From the NCBI GenBank assembly GCA_051294375.1, contig CM119263.1, forward strand, positions 30,192,224 through 30,256,223: a stretch of DNA of 64,000 nucleotides. The letters are read 5' to 3'. The notes below the pieces were generated by a model, which worked only from the letters and a program-made list of their open reading frames with translations, searched no databases and was not told where the DNA came from. Source of the DNA: Paraspadella gotoi (taxonomy: Eukaryota > Chaetognatha). Position numbers and translations under genes: made by a program. Each line of letters starts with the position of its first letter. Position 1 is the first letter of the stretch. Below, piece after piece: positions 21,345 to 33,214 of the stretch.

Positions 21345-21660
21345 ACTGAATAGCGGTGAGAGGGCGCGGAGGAAGTTTTTGAAGAGAGAGAGAGAGGTGA
21401 TTGAAAAGAGAGGGTGTGGTGATTAAAAAAAGAGAGTGAGGTGAATGCAAATAGCGAGTGAGTAGATTAGAAAAAGGAGGGTGGTAAGATGAAAAATTTA
21501 AAGAGAGAGAGTGAGGTGATTGCAAGTAGAGGGTGTTGTGATTAAAGAGAGAGAGTTAGTTTATTTAAAACAGGGTGTGGGGATAAAAGATAAAGTGCGG
21601 TGACTTTGTAGAGAAAAAGAGTGATATGATTAAAAAGACAGGGTAAAGAGTAATAAGAGA
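21345..21660. repeat. Degenerate GA/GTGATT-rich tandem repeat
   Basis: Imperfect units of the type AGAGAGAGGTGATTGAAAAG / AGGGTGTGGTGATTAAAAA repeat about ten times with variable spacing. Non-coding. Confidence 0.6.
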
Positions 21661-21817
21661 CATGGCGATTGCTTGATCAATTGATTGGTCAATTGATTGG
21701 TTAATAGGGGGTCAATAGGTCAATATTCAATTGATTAAAATTAAAATTTGTCCCGGTCACAACCTTTTAAGTCCATGTTCCATTTGCCCCACGCTGCTGA
21801 CCTGGTGCATCTAAGGA

Positions 21818-21980
21818 AAAAGCGACGACGACGACGACGACGACGACGACGGACCACCGAAGCTTTTATTGGCGTTCGAACGACGACGCGAAAAACGACG
21901 ACGACGACGACGACGAAACCAAAGCTTCTATTGTCGTTCGAAACGACGACGACGACGACGATGAGAACGACGACGGAAAC
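21818..21980. repeat. CGA trinucleotide microsatellite, two blocks
   Basis: Arrays of CGA/GAC at 21820-21852 and 21889-21975 separated by a short near-duplicated segment (AAGCTTTTATTGGCGTTCGAACGACGACG versus AAGCTTCTATTGTCGTTCGAAACGACG). It lies upstream of the receptor gene. The deduced polyarginine or polythreonine ORFs are not credible proteins. Confidence 0.7.
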
Positions 21981-22104
21981 GCGGTGCATTTAAACTTGCA
22001 ATCGACGAACATCCTGTTGCCAAACACTCACCGGCACCAAACACATTTCCACTTTTAAAAATAACAAAAAACTTTATTTTTAAAAAAATTAACCGGCAAA
22101 CGCA

Positions 22105-25100
22105 ATGGTTGAAATGCGGTTTATCGTAACGTTGCTCGTTATAACAGGCAAGTATTGTATATTGTTAAATATAAATTTTCGCGACTAATTTCGTTTAATA
22201 CCCCCTTAATTTAATTTTAACCCACATATTGAATCCTAATCAGTAACCAAAAAAACACAACTCATTTGCTAATCCATAACCAATTCACCATAATTCCTAA
22301 CTCTAAACTTAATCCTTAACCATGAACCCTCATCCCGAAACTCTTAAACTTAATCCTAAACCCAGGTCCCCTAACCTAATCCTTAATCCCTAACCCTAAT
22401 CCATANNNNNNNNNNTATAACCTCATATTTTAACCTGAAAACTAAATTTAAAATTTAAAACGAAATGGGACGTTTCGGGGAAAAAGGCCCAAATTTTCAT
22501 TATGTATTTTAACTGTTATAGTGTCGTCACTGTGAAATTTCATCACTAATATATCTTTTCTTTACGATGAATTAAAACGAATTTTAGTTATTCCTTTTCG
22601 TAGTGAATCCGTATAACAAAACAATAATACATGCGTTCCTTACAATTGTAGGCGCTAAAATATTTTTTTTTATTAAAAATTATAGTTTACAAACTCTAAT
22701 TGTATTTATAATTTTTATCGTTTAAAATAACAAATAGAATTTGTTCACTTTAGTAAAAGTATTGAGTTTACTTAGAGTAGACGTTCCAGGCATCGGCGGA
22801 CTCGGGGCGGAGAAGCACCTCGTCAACCGCTTGATGAGGGGCTACACTCGAAGCGGTCGTCCGGTAGAGAAAGCAAAGGACACGGTCGACCTGCAATTCG
22901 GAATGGCGTTGAGTCAGATCATTAAAATAGTGAGTTGGAGGGTGCTTGATTGTTTGATTGATGATTGATTAAATTGATTCAATGATGGACTTTATTTATT
23001 TTTTATTGATAGATTGATTAAATTTATTTATTTATTATTATTTAAGTTTATTTATGTATGTATATATTTATTGATTTATTTAAGATATCACGGCATCTCC
23101 TCTTTTTCCGTTTTACACATTTTACAAAGTGACGCTTAAGCCTATTTTTTTACAGATTTTGCAGTTTATGTTTTTCCCTGGTATGACTCACACGAGCCGG
23201 TTTGTCTTTTGTTCGCAAAAAGTTCTGGCTTCTGAGCTTCTGGCTCGTTTCAAAATGGTTATACGGAGACGTCTTACCAGCACAGGGGATGTAGCTCAGT
23301 GGTAGAGCGTTCGCTTTGCATGTGAAAGGTCCGGGGTTCGAACCCCCGCATCTCCATTTTCCATTCTTTTTACAATGTATGTTTTAAAAAAAATCTATTT
23401 TATGGTTTTCTTTCGATTCTATAAATTCCTTCCTCAGTGTTTCAAAGCAGATACTGAGATATAAAACTTAAAAAGAGCTGATTCGTACGTGGGGATGTAG
23501 CTCAGTGGTAGAGCGCTCGCTTCGCATGTGAGAAGTCCGGGGTTCAATCCCCCGCATCTCCACTTTTTAGTTAATACGCAATAATTTTTAATGAATTCTA
23601 TATAATTCGTTAGTTAGAGTGTCATTTATTTTCCTAAAAATTTTCATATGTTTTATTGATTGTTGATTAAAGTCAAACGTTTGAAAATTTAAATTTAAAA
23701 ACTAACAGTTCATGAAATGACTAAAGTCGTTTTTGAAGCGGACAGGTGCAAATTAGTGTCGTATTTTTCTGTTGTGTCTATACAGGGGATGTAGCTCAGT
23801 GGTAGAGCGCTCGCTTCGCATGTGAGAAGTCCGGGGTTCAATCCCCCGCATCTCCATTTTTCATAATGTTTTCCTAATTTTTTCTTTTCCCCTCCCACTC
23901 GTTAATACGTATTTCTCCAAAAACCGACCCTTTTGTATTTAAAAACAATTTTATCGTCGACTGATATGTAATAAGCATAAATTTACAGGACGAACCGAAT
24001 CAAATGTTAATCTCGGAAATTTGGCTTCGCTATCGATGGAAGGATTTTGATCTACGGTGGACGAGTGGAGAGGAAGACGACAACAATAACAACGGAACGA
24101 ACTACAACAATAACAACGGAACGAACGACTACAACAATAACAACGGAACGAACGACCACAACAATAACAATGGAACGAACGATAACAACAAGGGAACCAA
24201 CGACAACAACAACGCCACCGACAAAGATCCTTCCCAACTGGAACGAGATGGAAAAGGCATCGACAAAATCTACGTCCCCGCCAGCACAATTTGGCTGCCG
24301 GATCTCACCCTCTACAATAAGTAATGTGATTTATGTATGCGACGTTGAGGCGAGCGGGTTGTGAGAGGTGTGGATTGTGTGAGCCGTGATGTGTGAGAGG
24401 ATCACAGGGAGAAACGTGAGATTTGTATCGAAGTTGACAGTAATCACGGGTGAGAGAGAAATTAGGTTGGACGAGAGTGTCGCTCTGATGGCGAAGGAAG
24501 AGAGAGAGAGTCGAAGCCAAGTCTAGGCAGGGGCTTGTGTACAATGTGTAGGGGTAGACACTTTCTACAAAGCCGAGAGACCCGTTCTCTTATACCTCAT
24601 CGAACTAAAAAAGTTTATCTGAAAATAAAAGAAAGAAAGATAATTGTTTTGAATCTTACAAAATACAAATATTTTTGCACTAGTAGGAAATATTAAAATA
24701 TAAACATGATAGGACCATACTGTGATTTTTAAAAGAACCCAATCTTTTATTGTACGGGGGTAGCATTAGTTTGGCTTTCAGGGGGGACCCTAGTCTGCAA
24801 AAGAAATTAGTGGAGGGGCTCGCCATTTCTCTGAACGCCCTCGGCCCTGCCATGCAAAGGATATACTATGTCATGCCATGGTCATTGGTCATTGGTATGA
24901 GAATACGAAGCCAATCTCAAATTATATTCCTACAAGTTTATAAAAATCAAATATTGGTCAACCCAATAAAAAAATAACAATTTTAATTCACCCTGACCTG
25001 ACCACTTATTCAGCGCGCATTCAGAGATGAAATTCATGCTGAACGATCCTTATGCGTCGGTAGCTTCGGACGGAACCGTAACTTACCTCAACGCTGGTCT

Positions 25101-25489
25101 TTTTAAATCAACTTGCAAGATCGACGTGACTTACTTTCCCTTCGACCGACAGGTAGGGAATAGGTTTTTTTGTTTAACGCCATCGCGGTTTACTTTATTA
25201 ATTGTTTTGATTTGTTTTTCGAATATTTTTTTATTTTAATGTTTTAATTAAATTTACTTTTTCTGAGTTTAAAAAGATCAGCTATATTTATTAGTGTTTA
25301 TCAATGTTTTGATGGAGATTATGGGCTGTTGGTTGAATATTTATTATTCATAAATGTTTATGAATTAAAATGTAAACAAAGTTAAAAATGAAATGAATAA
25401 AAGAGAAATTATTGACGCATCGCGTTTGCGACATAAAAACGTGAAAGGAATTCGATTGAGGGAAATTTTTCTCTCGCAGAACCGAAGGC

Positions 25490-25546
<57 letters not shown>

Positions 25547-25960
25547 GATTTTTTTATTTGATTTGATTTATTATGCTCAAAATGTGAAAATTTAACACAG
25601 TAACAATGCAATTGTTATATATGTATATGTATGTATATAATATATATGTATGTACACATTATTTAAAGAAATGTAAATAAATTTGTTTTTCGAATATTTT
25701 TTTATTTTAATGTTTTAATTAAATTTACTTTTTCTGAGTTTAAAAAGATCAGCTATATTTATTAGTGTTTATCAATGTTTTGATGGAGATTATGGGCTGT
25801 TGGTTGAATATTTATTATTCATAAATGTTTATGAATTAAAATGTAAACAAAGTTAAAAATGAAATGAATAAAAGAGAAATTATTGACGCATCGCGTTTGC
25901 GACATAAAAACGTGAAAGGAATTCGATTGAGGGAAATTTTTCTCTCGCAGAACCGAAGGC

Positions 25961-26016
<56 letters not shown>

Positions 26017-26857
26017 TCAGATGTCCTGTCGCCTTAACTTTCCCGCAATAATATTCACTGATTGATAATCTAATAACAGCCACTAGTTCTGTAGTTTATC
26101 AATGAACTATATAAAAACTTTATTTATTTATTTGTTTATTTATTTATCAGCGATGCAAACTGACAATGGCCTCATGGGTCTACACAATGGACAAAGTCAA
26201 CTTGTCTCTGATAGAAAATCCTGTTGATGTCAACAGTTATCAGGAGAACAGCGAATGGAGTCTCTTCAGGCGAGTCACCATGTATTTTTCGAGTTCATTA
26301 ATTACAGGGTAAACGATTTCTAAAACAGCGTTTGCAAGGGAATGACAGTTATTTTTTAAAGTTATTTTAGAAGCATCCATTTGAAACATTAGAAAAGGTA
26401 CCTAGTTTAGCGTTCAAGTTTCAACAGTTTTACAATTTTTTTTTAATTAAAGAAAAATATCTATTAATAAATATGACAATGTGGACGAAGAACTCTTACA
26501 CGCAACCTCGGTCAAATCAATTGACCTTTGCTCCTTCTCTTTATGGTCAAATTTTGACCTTGTAAATATCATTGTTATAGACCTAGCATCTGAGCCTTTT
26601 AACTGTTATTGTCATTTACTTTGTTGAAGAATAAATTCATTCTTACTCTGAAACTTGTTGCGTCCACAACAATATGTTTTTCAGCTTTGAAGTGAAACGA
26701 ACCGAACAAAAATTCACTTGTTGCCCCGAATCTCCATTTGTGGTTCTGGATTTCGTCTTGACTCTGGATCGAAAACCTCTCTACTTTGTCTTCAACCTCA
26801 TCATGCCTTGTTGGTGAGAGAGAGAGTGAGAGAGAGTGAGAGAGAGTGAGAGAGAGT

Positions 26858-26907
<50 letters not shown>

Positions 26908-27776
26908 GAAAGATAGATTATATATATAGATAGATAAAGAGAAAACGTTTACACATCTCTCCCCCGCCCTGAATTCAGTTTCATCGGCGCCATTGTGGTC
27001 TTGGTCTTTTATCTTCCAACTGATTCCGGTGAGAAGATTTCACTCTGTCTCACGGTTCTTCTCGCTCTCACAGTCTTTATGTTGATGGTGAACGAAGCGA
27101 TGCCCAGAACGAGCGACGTCGTCCCGCTGATTGGTGAGTTGAGATTTTTGGTTGATTGGTTTCGTTCACTGATTGCTGATATGTCTGTCAGTTTGTCTTT
27201 TCGTCTCTTGGGGGACATTATGTAAGCGAGCTAATGATATCACGAAGATAATGTAAGAGGCCTTAGCATAGCCTATCCAGTATCCACAGTCACCGGAAGA
27301 GCTTTCAAATATATTGACTGGATAAAATCTTTAAGTATAACTATTTTAAAATAGTTTTTTATTAAATAAAATAGTTAAATAGTTTTTTAAAGTAAAATAT
27401 AAAAAAACTTTAAAAAAAACTATTTTACTAACTATAACTACAAGTTATTACTTGAACTAAGTCAAAACTGAAAAAAAGAGGAAATAAAAAATTATTCTTT
27501 CCTTAATCCCAAATACTACAAAATTCGAATGTGATTAAAACCTCATCAGGCTACTACTTCCTCTCCTCCATCGTACTCGTCCTCGTCTCCACGATCTTCA
27601 CCGTTATCAACGTTCACACTTTCTACAAAGGCGCCGCCAATCCCAGGGCGCGCCTATCGCCAGGCGTCAGGCGGACGCTCTTTCTTCGCCTGGCAAAGTG
27701 GTTGGGGATGCAAGACAGGCTGCCCACGGTGGTCGTCGAAGAGGTGAAGGGGGTAGGAGGGAGGAGGGTAGGGACG

Positions 27777-27827
<51 letters not shown>

Positions 27828-28083
27828 AAACGCGGCTAATGGGTCTCAACTGGCGCCAGAGTTTTGAGAAGAAAACTCGTCTGCGCCAACGAAAATGCAA
27901 ACAAGAAAGTGCAAACACGAAAATGCAAACACAAAAATACAAATATTAAACATTTCCGATTCACGGATGCAAACGTGGAATTTGCGAGAGAAAAAAAACA
28001 ACAAAGTAACAATATTTACTTATTCGATTTTTTATTTATTTATTTATATATTTACTTATTTATTTATTTGTTTAATTATATAT

Positions 28084-28126
<43 letters not shown>

Positions 28127-28255
28127 CGTAATCCATTAGCGTCAGTTTTAAGTATGCAGTATTTGTAATTGGGAGAAAACAAAGTAATGAAAATACTGAC
28201 CTCATCAAAAACAATAGAATAGAACTAACAAGTGACGATACTTTGTTATTAATTT

Positions 28256-28308
<53 letters not shown>

Positions 28309-28691
28309 TTTCCCGACTTTGCGAATCGTCAGTCGGAATTCGGTGAATGAGTTTATGACAAAATCTGTCAAGATGACAAAAGGGTCATCACAACAAAACG
28401 TTTTTGTGACATCTTGTGACAGTTCTAAATGACTATCACAAAGCGAGAGCCATCGACCGACGACATAAAAAGTATCTTCTTTAGAATTATTTGTTAATTT
28501 ATAAATAAAATAAAATATAAAAATATCTATAAATTTATAAAGGGGACATTTTTTAAACTTTAACGGGTTATTTATTTTTTATTTATTTTTTATGGTTTTT
28601 ATGAAACTTTTATGATTTTTTCCATCAAGGAGAAAAAAAATAATGTTTGTTGGAAAAATTCATGGCTCTTCGCTCGTTTTGATTTGATTAT

Positions 28692-28727
<36 letters not shown>

Positions 28728-29933
28728 CTCTCTCTCTCTCCTCTCTTCTCTCTCATGAAAACCTAATCGCGTTCCAGGTTCCCTGGTTACCGAGTTTCCT
28801 GGTTCCCCTCTCTCTCTCTATCCCATCTCTCTCTCACTTTCTCTTTCCTCTCTCTCTCTCTATCAAGTATATCAAATTGGACAAAACAAATAGAACAACA
28901 GTTGTTCACAGAGAGATTATCGCCTTTCTCTGCCGCGAGAATGGAAAGAGGAGGAGGAGTAGAAGGAGGAGGATGAGGAGGAGGAGGAGTAGAAGGAGGA
29001 CGGATATACACAAACACAAACACAATCGATCTAGAGCAAAGATAGAGAGAAGGATAAAAAGAAAGAAAGAAAGAAAGACAGAAAGATAGAAATAAAGTCA
29101 TACTTACAGACATACTGGTCGAAAAACCCTTTAACATCTCTCCCCATAGAAAAGCAGACATTTATAATTTATATTTTTATATATTTTTATAATTTATATC
29201 AATAAAAAAGAGCGATAGGCACTTTTCCCATACACCCCGTTGTCTACTTTTGTCATAACCTAGTATACATAAAATTATACATACCACTGTACTGTAATTA
29301 TTTTTAATTTTTTCAGCTGCGAAAATGCAATGTCGGAGAAACTTTGCAGTCAAAGGAAAATCATAGAGAAGGTATTTCTGGGACATGAAATGATAATGAT
29401 ATAAGTATTAAAATTTCGTTTTATTATATTGTTATTAACTAAAAGAGTATTGTATAATATTCAAGAAGACAACTTTATTCCTTCGCGAACATAAAATATA
29501 AGTTTAAGTTAAAAAATTAAATAATTGTTTGTTAAAAAATAAAAAAATAATTAATTTATATAAATACTAAAAATTTAAATATTATCCTATTATATTAAAT
29601 ATTACATAGCCTTATAATAATTTTAAAAATATAAAAGAAGTAATCTTGCAATAATTTATTTAGAGATACTTGTTCCTTTGGCGCTGTTATTTACTGGCAT
29701 TAACTTTACATTTTAAAATTTTTGCAGGAAATTCCATTTATATCGGAAACTTTATGAAAGCCACGACATCATTAGTAAGTGATGAATATTAATTTTCAGT
29801 TAATTCTTTTTTATAAAAATGCGGTCAATTTATTTTCTTTTATTTAGGAAAATCAAAGACGATTTTTAGTGGACGAGATAGACAAAAAATCATCCATTGA
29901 GAAAGGTAAAAATGTACGTCCCTGGGTGGGCTC

Positions 29934-29984
<51 letters not shown>

Positions 29985-30488
29985 AGAGACTTCGATGCCA
30001 GTCCTGGTTAAATTTGTTTTATAAAACATTCCAAAGTCAGTAGTAGTTTTCGTTCATTTTTTATTTTTTATGATTTGGAGTTTGTTCCTTTGTAAAAAGG
30101 AAATTCCATGTTTAAATGAATTAATTGTACGTTCGGTTTCCCCAACTTAAGAATGATTAATTTCAGAAACTTCCTACGGCACTCTCGTGGAAACTGAAGC
30201 TGTAAATAATATTCAGGAAGTGGTACAAATGCTAAAGGAATACGTAGCTGATAAAAAATCAAAGGTAATTTTTTTTTCTATGATTTTAACAAATTTAATA
30301 AACTTTAAAACTTCAAGAAGAAGCATGTCAAAGTGCTATTTTTTCCAGTTTTCGTATCTGATAAAGTGACATCTGTTGGAGAGTGAGAATAAAAAACAAA
30401 GTAGCAATATCCTGAGGGAAATCAATTCATAATGAAATTTAGCATTATTGTTGGGACGGGATTTTGATATCCCTTGATAATGCAACTT

Positions 30489-30526
<38 letters not shown>

Positions 30527-30698
30527 TCTCTCTCTCTCTCTCTCACTCTCACACACACAGGAGATGTTCGAACTGACTTCTCTCGAATGGCAAAACGCCG
30601 CCATCGTCATGGACCGTCTCTGTCTCTGGATTTTTTTGACTCTCAACGTTTCTCTCCCTTTTCTCATTTTATTTCCCGCTTATTTGCACGAAAAGTGA
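22105..30698 (+). CDS. Nicotinic acetylcholine receptor-type Cys-loop channel, alpha-type subunit, 13 exons, 548 aa
   Basis: Forms pentameric ligand-gated cation channels. Exons: 22105-22147, 22790-22929, 23989-24320, 25014-25152, 26151-26269, 26685-26813, 26979-27133, 27550-27743, 29317-29371, 29728-29774, 29848-29905, 30167-30264, 30561-30698. All phases close. It shows a signal peptide ([14 protein letters not shown]), [17 protein letters not shown], the Cys loop (Cys 206 and 220, 13 residues between, with FPFD), a vicinal Cys pair 270-271 marking an alpha subunit, and M1. M2 ([20 protein letters not shown], Leu at 9', acids at -1' and 20') indicates cation selectivity. M3, a short cytoplasmic loop and M4 ([17 protein letters not shown]) follow. 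Unusual points: the two aromatic loop-C tyrosines are Phe (KFTCC, SPF), an Asn-rich insert lies in the ligand-binding domain, and introns 1 and 5 use GC donors (26309 is an alternative GT donor adding 13 aa). Whether acetylcholine is the ligand is inference. Confidence 0.93.
22295..22405. repeat. Degenerate CCCTAA-like tract in receptor intron 1
   Basis: Variants of CCTAACCCTAATCC and ATCCTTAACC. It ends at a 10-base N gap (22406-22415), so array length is unknown. Confidence 0.5.
22406..22415. other. Assembly gap (10 N)
   Basis: Ten N bases within receptor intron 1, directly after a telomere-like tract. Confidence 1.
23285..23356 (+). tRNA. tRNA-Ala (TGC)
   Basis: 72 nt. Acceptor GGGGATG pairs with CATCTCC, discriminator A. 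D arm TAGCTCAGTGGTAGAGC, anticodon loop with TGC, T arm CCGGGGTTCGAACCCCCG. G3-T70 pairing (the alanine identity element) is present. It lies in receptor intron 2 on the same strand and is followed by TTTT. Confidence 0.97.
23491..23562 (+). tRNA. tRNA-Ala (CGC), copy 1
   Basis: 72 nt, same scaffold as the TGC gene 200 bp upstream, with anticodon CGC and T loop TTCAATC. TTTTT follows. It sits in receptor intron 2. Confidence 0.97.
23785..23856 (+). tRNA. tRNA-Ala (CGC), copy 2
   Basis: Identical in sequence to the gene at 23491-23562 and followed by TTTT. It is the third member of a 570-bp alanine cluster within one receptor intron. Confidence 0.97.
24090..24215 (+). repeat. In-frame AAC/GGAACGAAC repeat coding an Asn-rich insert
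   Basis: Units near AACAACAATAACAACGGAACGAAC repeat about five times inside receptor exon 3. They encode repeats of NNNNGT with at least five N-X-T glycosylation sequons (four NGT and one NAT). The insert (about residues 93-140) falls between the RWTSG strand and the IWLPD segment, where family members have a short loop. Confidence 0.85.
25206..26013 (+). repeat. Tandem duplication of ~0.47 kb in receptor intron 4
   Basis: TTTTTCGAATATTTTTTTATT through the GA array near 25548 is repeated almost unchanged starting at about 25685. The landmark ATTGACGCATCGCGTTTGCGACAT is at 25411 and 25882, giving a 471-bp offset. Both copies end in long GA arrays (25494-25538 and 25963-26012). Near identity implies a recent event or an assembly duplication. 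Confidence 0.9.
26814..26922 (+). repeat. GA microsatellite beginning at a 5' splice site
   Basis: Receptor intron 6 starts GTGAGAGAGAGAGTGAGAGAG and stays GA-rich for about 100 bp, so the array extends directly from the splice donor. Confidence 0.8.
27781..28130. repeat. GA array and TTTA array in receptor intron 8
   Basis: GA array at 27780-27822 and a TATTTATT array at 28027-28126, with short AAATGCAAACA repeats between (27893-27940). Non-coding. Confidence 0.8.
28257..29090. repeat. CT, GGA and GAAA microsatellites in receptor intron 8
   Basis: CT arrays at 28257-28304, 28694-28755 and 28807-28862, an A/G block of GGAGGA type at 28946-29000, and GAAA at 29059-29085. No exon recognised. 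Confidence 0.7.
29917..29990 (-). tRNA. tRNA-Asn (GTT), antisense inside receptor intron 11
   Basis: Read on the minus strand: 74 nt, acceptor GTCTCTG pairs with CAGGGAC, D arm GCGCAATCGGTTAGCGC, anticodon loop CTGTTAA with GTT, variable loop, T arm GGTGGTTCGAGCCCACC. It is encoded against the direction of the host gene in a 261-bp intron. Confidence 0.96.
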
Positions 30699-31246
30699 GA
30701 AGAAAATAGACAAATTAATTATATTTATTATTTATTATTTTCATTTATTAATTAATATATAAGTTCTGTTTGCATCCGCAATGACGAGTCTTTCATATGT
30801 ACTCGTAAACCCTGGCTAAGTTATGAAAATGCTATTATTTGATATACGTGACTAGTATTTAATGTATTATTACAATATATGTATATGAACCTCTGATGGA
30901 AAGGAAGCTTTCTTTTTCATTCATAAATTATAACATATTTTATTCACAAAATCGAATAGAAAGACAGTGTAACATAAAGTTATATACATTATACAATTGA
31001 GATCAAAGAGTAAATTTGATTCTACCATACAAACTGTCGCTGAGGTCATTGTCATTTGCAAAATTTCAGATGGAAATATATCAAACAAAGTTGATTTGCA
31101 ATTTGTAGAACAACAATCATTTCAGCTGCCTTACATGCGTCAAAGTTATATCCGGGATCATAATAGTCCCAAGTTACATCCGGATTTATTATTGTCTTAA
31201 GTTACATCCGGGCGGAACATTGTCTTAAGATAGTACATCCGGGTTG
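30699..31246. other. Intergenic space between receptor and minus-strand gene; short tandem repeat at its end
   Basis: AT-rich. At 31140-31235 a roughly 30-bp unit containing AAGTTACATCCGG and TTGTCTTA repeats three to four times. The two flanking genes converge here, so it holds both 3' ends, but I see no clear AATAAA for the receptor. Confidence 0.45.
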
Positions 31247-33214
31247 TTAACTGCGAAGGACGCCCTTGACACTTCCCGTCGCTTCGACCGGAAGTCGAGT
31301 CAAAACGTTTGGCGGGAAAGTTTCGTCTGAGGCGGAGGAAGTCGAAGATTCCTGAGAGAGAGAGAGAGAGAGATTGAGAGTGAGAGGATGACAATCAGAC
31401 AATCAGATCACGATTCGTAGTTAAGGTCTCTCAATGTAAACGACTATAGTCAATATGAGCCAGGGGAGCACCATCAAGCTTAGTTCTGTAAAATTTTGAT
31501 AAACATTGAAAAATTTTCGGAACTGCATAAGTTAACTACTAATTAATTAAGTGTAAAGTGTAAAGTGTGAGGACTAAAGGCAATCACTCCTTTTGGTCAC
31601 CCAAGTCATTTCTTTCATTACATATCGTCAAATTTCGTGTCTCGCCATCATGAAGCAGACAACAAATATATCTCTTTTTAAGAAAAATATAGAATTGCCG
31701 GACTATTATTAAATTTCTGTTTTGACTATGAAATTTCACTAAATTCATCTGTATACTGCAATATGCTAATGAGATTAAAAATGCTGTTTTTCTCCCTTTA
31801 TCAACCTGCACTACTCTATTCCTCTTCCTCTTCCTCCTCCCTTTCGTCCCCCTAACGGCGTCCAAATCGATCGGTTCCAAGACGCCGCGCCGCTTCGCCG
31901 GCGCCGCTGAGCCGAACGGCGCCGCGGCGGCGAAGGACGCCAGCGTCGGCGCCGGTTTGAGTCGCCTGTCGTCGGCGGCGGCGTCGTCGGCTTTTTTTGC
32001 CGGCGTCGATTTGAATTTTGGCGCCGGTGGAGACGAGGAAGCGACGAGGCGGGTGGAGAAGGCGTCGGAGATCTGAAGAGAGATTATCCTTTCAAAGTGA
32101 ATATGATCAACAAAGTCAATTTGTTTTTCGTAATTTAAATATTTATATACCTGCTCTTTCAATTATTGGATATCATTATTTAAATTTAACCTGATTTGGA
32201 AGCGATCCTTCTTTCGGCGTCAAAGACGACTGACTGACCACAATTTTCTTTTTTTCTTCGATTAAATCCACGCCATTCTTTGGCCGGAAGAGGGCGACAG
32301 CTTTTTCGGCTGCGACGATGGTAGCCGCTGCGGAAGCGGTGGCGGCAGCTGCTGCAGGAACGGTGGCGTCAGCGGCGTCGGCTACGGCGTTGGCAGCGGC
32401 GTCGGCAGCTGTGGAGGCTTCGACATTGAAGTTGGAAGAAAATGGATTTGAATCTTCGAGTGACTCGTCACTCGATGCAGAGAATCTGAAGATATGCGAG
32501 CAGTGGAGAAAATGCAGTCAGAAAATGCAATCAAAAAGTACAGTTAAAAGAAAATTGTAATGAGGCGATACGCCTCGCCTCACAAGTCATACGTCTCAAT
32601 GCCTGAGCGGAATAAGTCTTCTCGTGTCAAAAGAGCGTCTCGGGATCAAGCCCGCAGTATATCGGCTTAACTGCGACATAAACTTTAGTGACATAACAAA
32701 GATATTAAGGTTGGTGAAACATTCCGCGCCACAGGCATTGCGACGTTCCTAAAATAAGAATTAGAGGTGTTTATAAACTCGACTATGAGAGAATCTTGAT
32801 TAAAAGCTTGCAAGTCGGTAATTATTTTGGAGGCTAGATATTTTATTTTTTTAATAACTTATTATGGCAATATGCTTTTAACTCAGATATTGTTTGATAT
32901 GTTTGCAAAAAAACTTCTTAACTCACTTCGCTAAACTAGTTCGAATTTTAGGAAGACTGAAGTTGTCATCATCGTCGTCAGTTTCGAACGCGTTGGCCTC
33001 TGACCACATCCGGGGATCGAACGCTTTCACGAATCCGTTTGACATCCGGGTCTCTTGACTCGAGGGAGCGAGGGCGTCCTCGACTCCATCAAAAGTTTCC
33101 TCTTCTCCATCAACGACTCCATCTTTCGAGTCTTCGTCGTCGTCGTCAACATCTTCGGACTCGGGGCAGACTGGACGATCCTTTGGGGCTGAGTTTGCCC
33201 TCGAGGGGCTGTTA
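31247..33214 (-). CDS. Acidic/Ala-rich protein of unknown function, four 3' exons
   Basis: Four exons join in phase on the minus strand: 33214-32927 (alternative start 33208), 32485-32191, 32072-31806, 31351-31247. Exon A is acidic (DDDDEDSKDG, FDPRMWSEANAFETDDDDDN). Exon B has an SSDESLEDSNPF block, an Ala-rich stretch with alternating AADAAANAVADAADA, and AEKAVALFRPKNGVDLIEEK. Exon C has KKADDAAADDRR, RRGVLEPIDLDAVRG and the basic stretch RGTKGRRKRKRNR. The last exon ends VEATGSVKGVLRS before TAA. The last acceptor ends a CT array. The upstream start is not found; exons above 33214 are missing, so the protein is at least 317 residues. The basic cluster could be a nuclear signal. I do not recognise a family. 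Confidence 0.6.
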
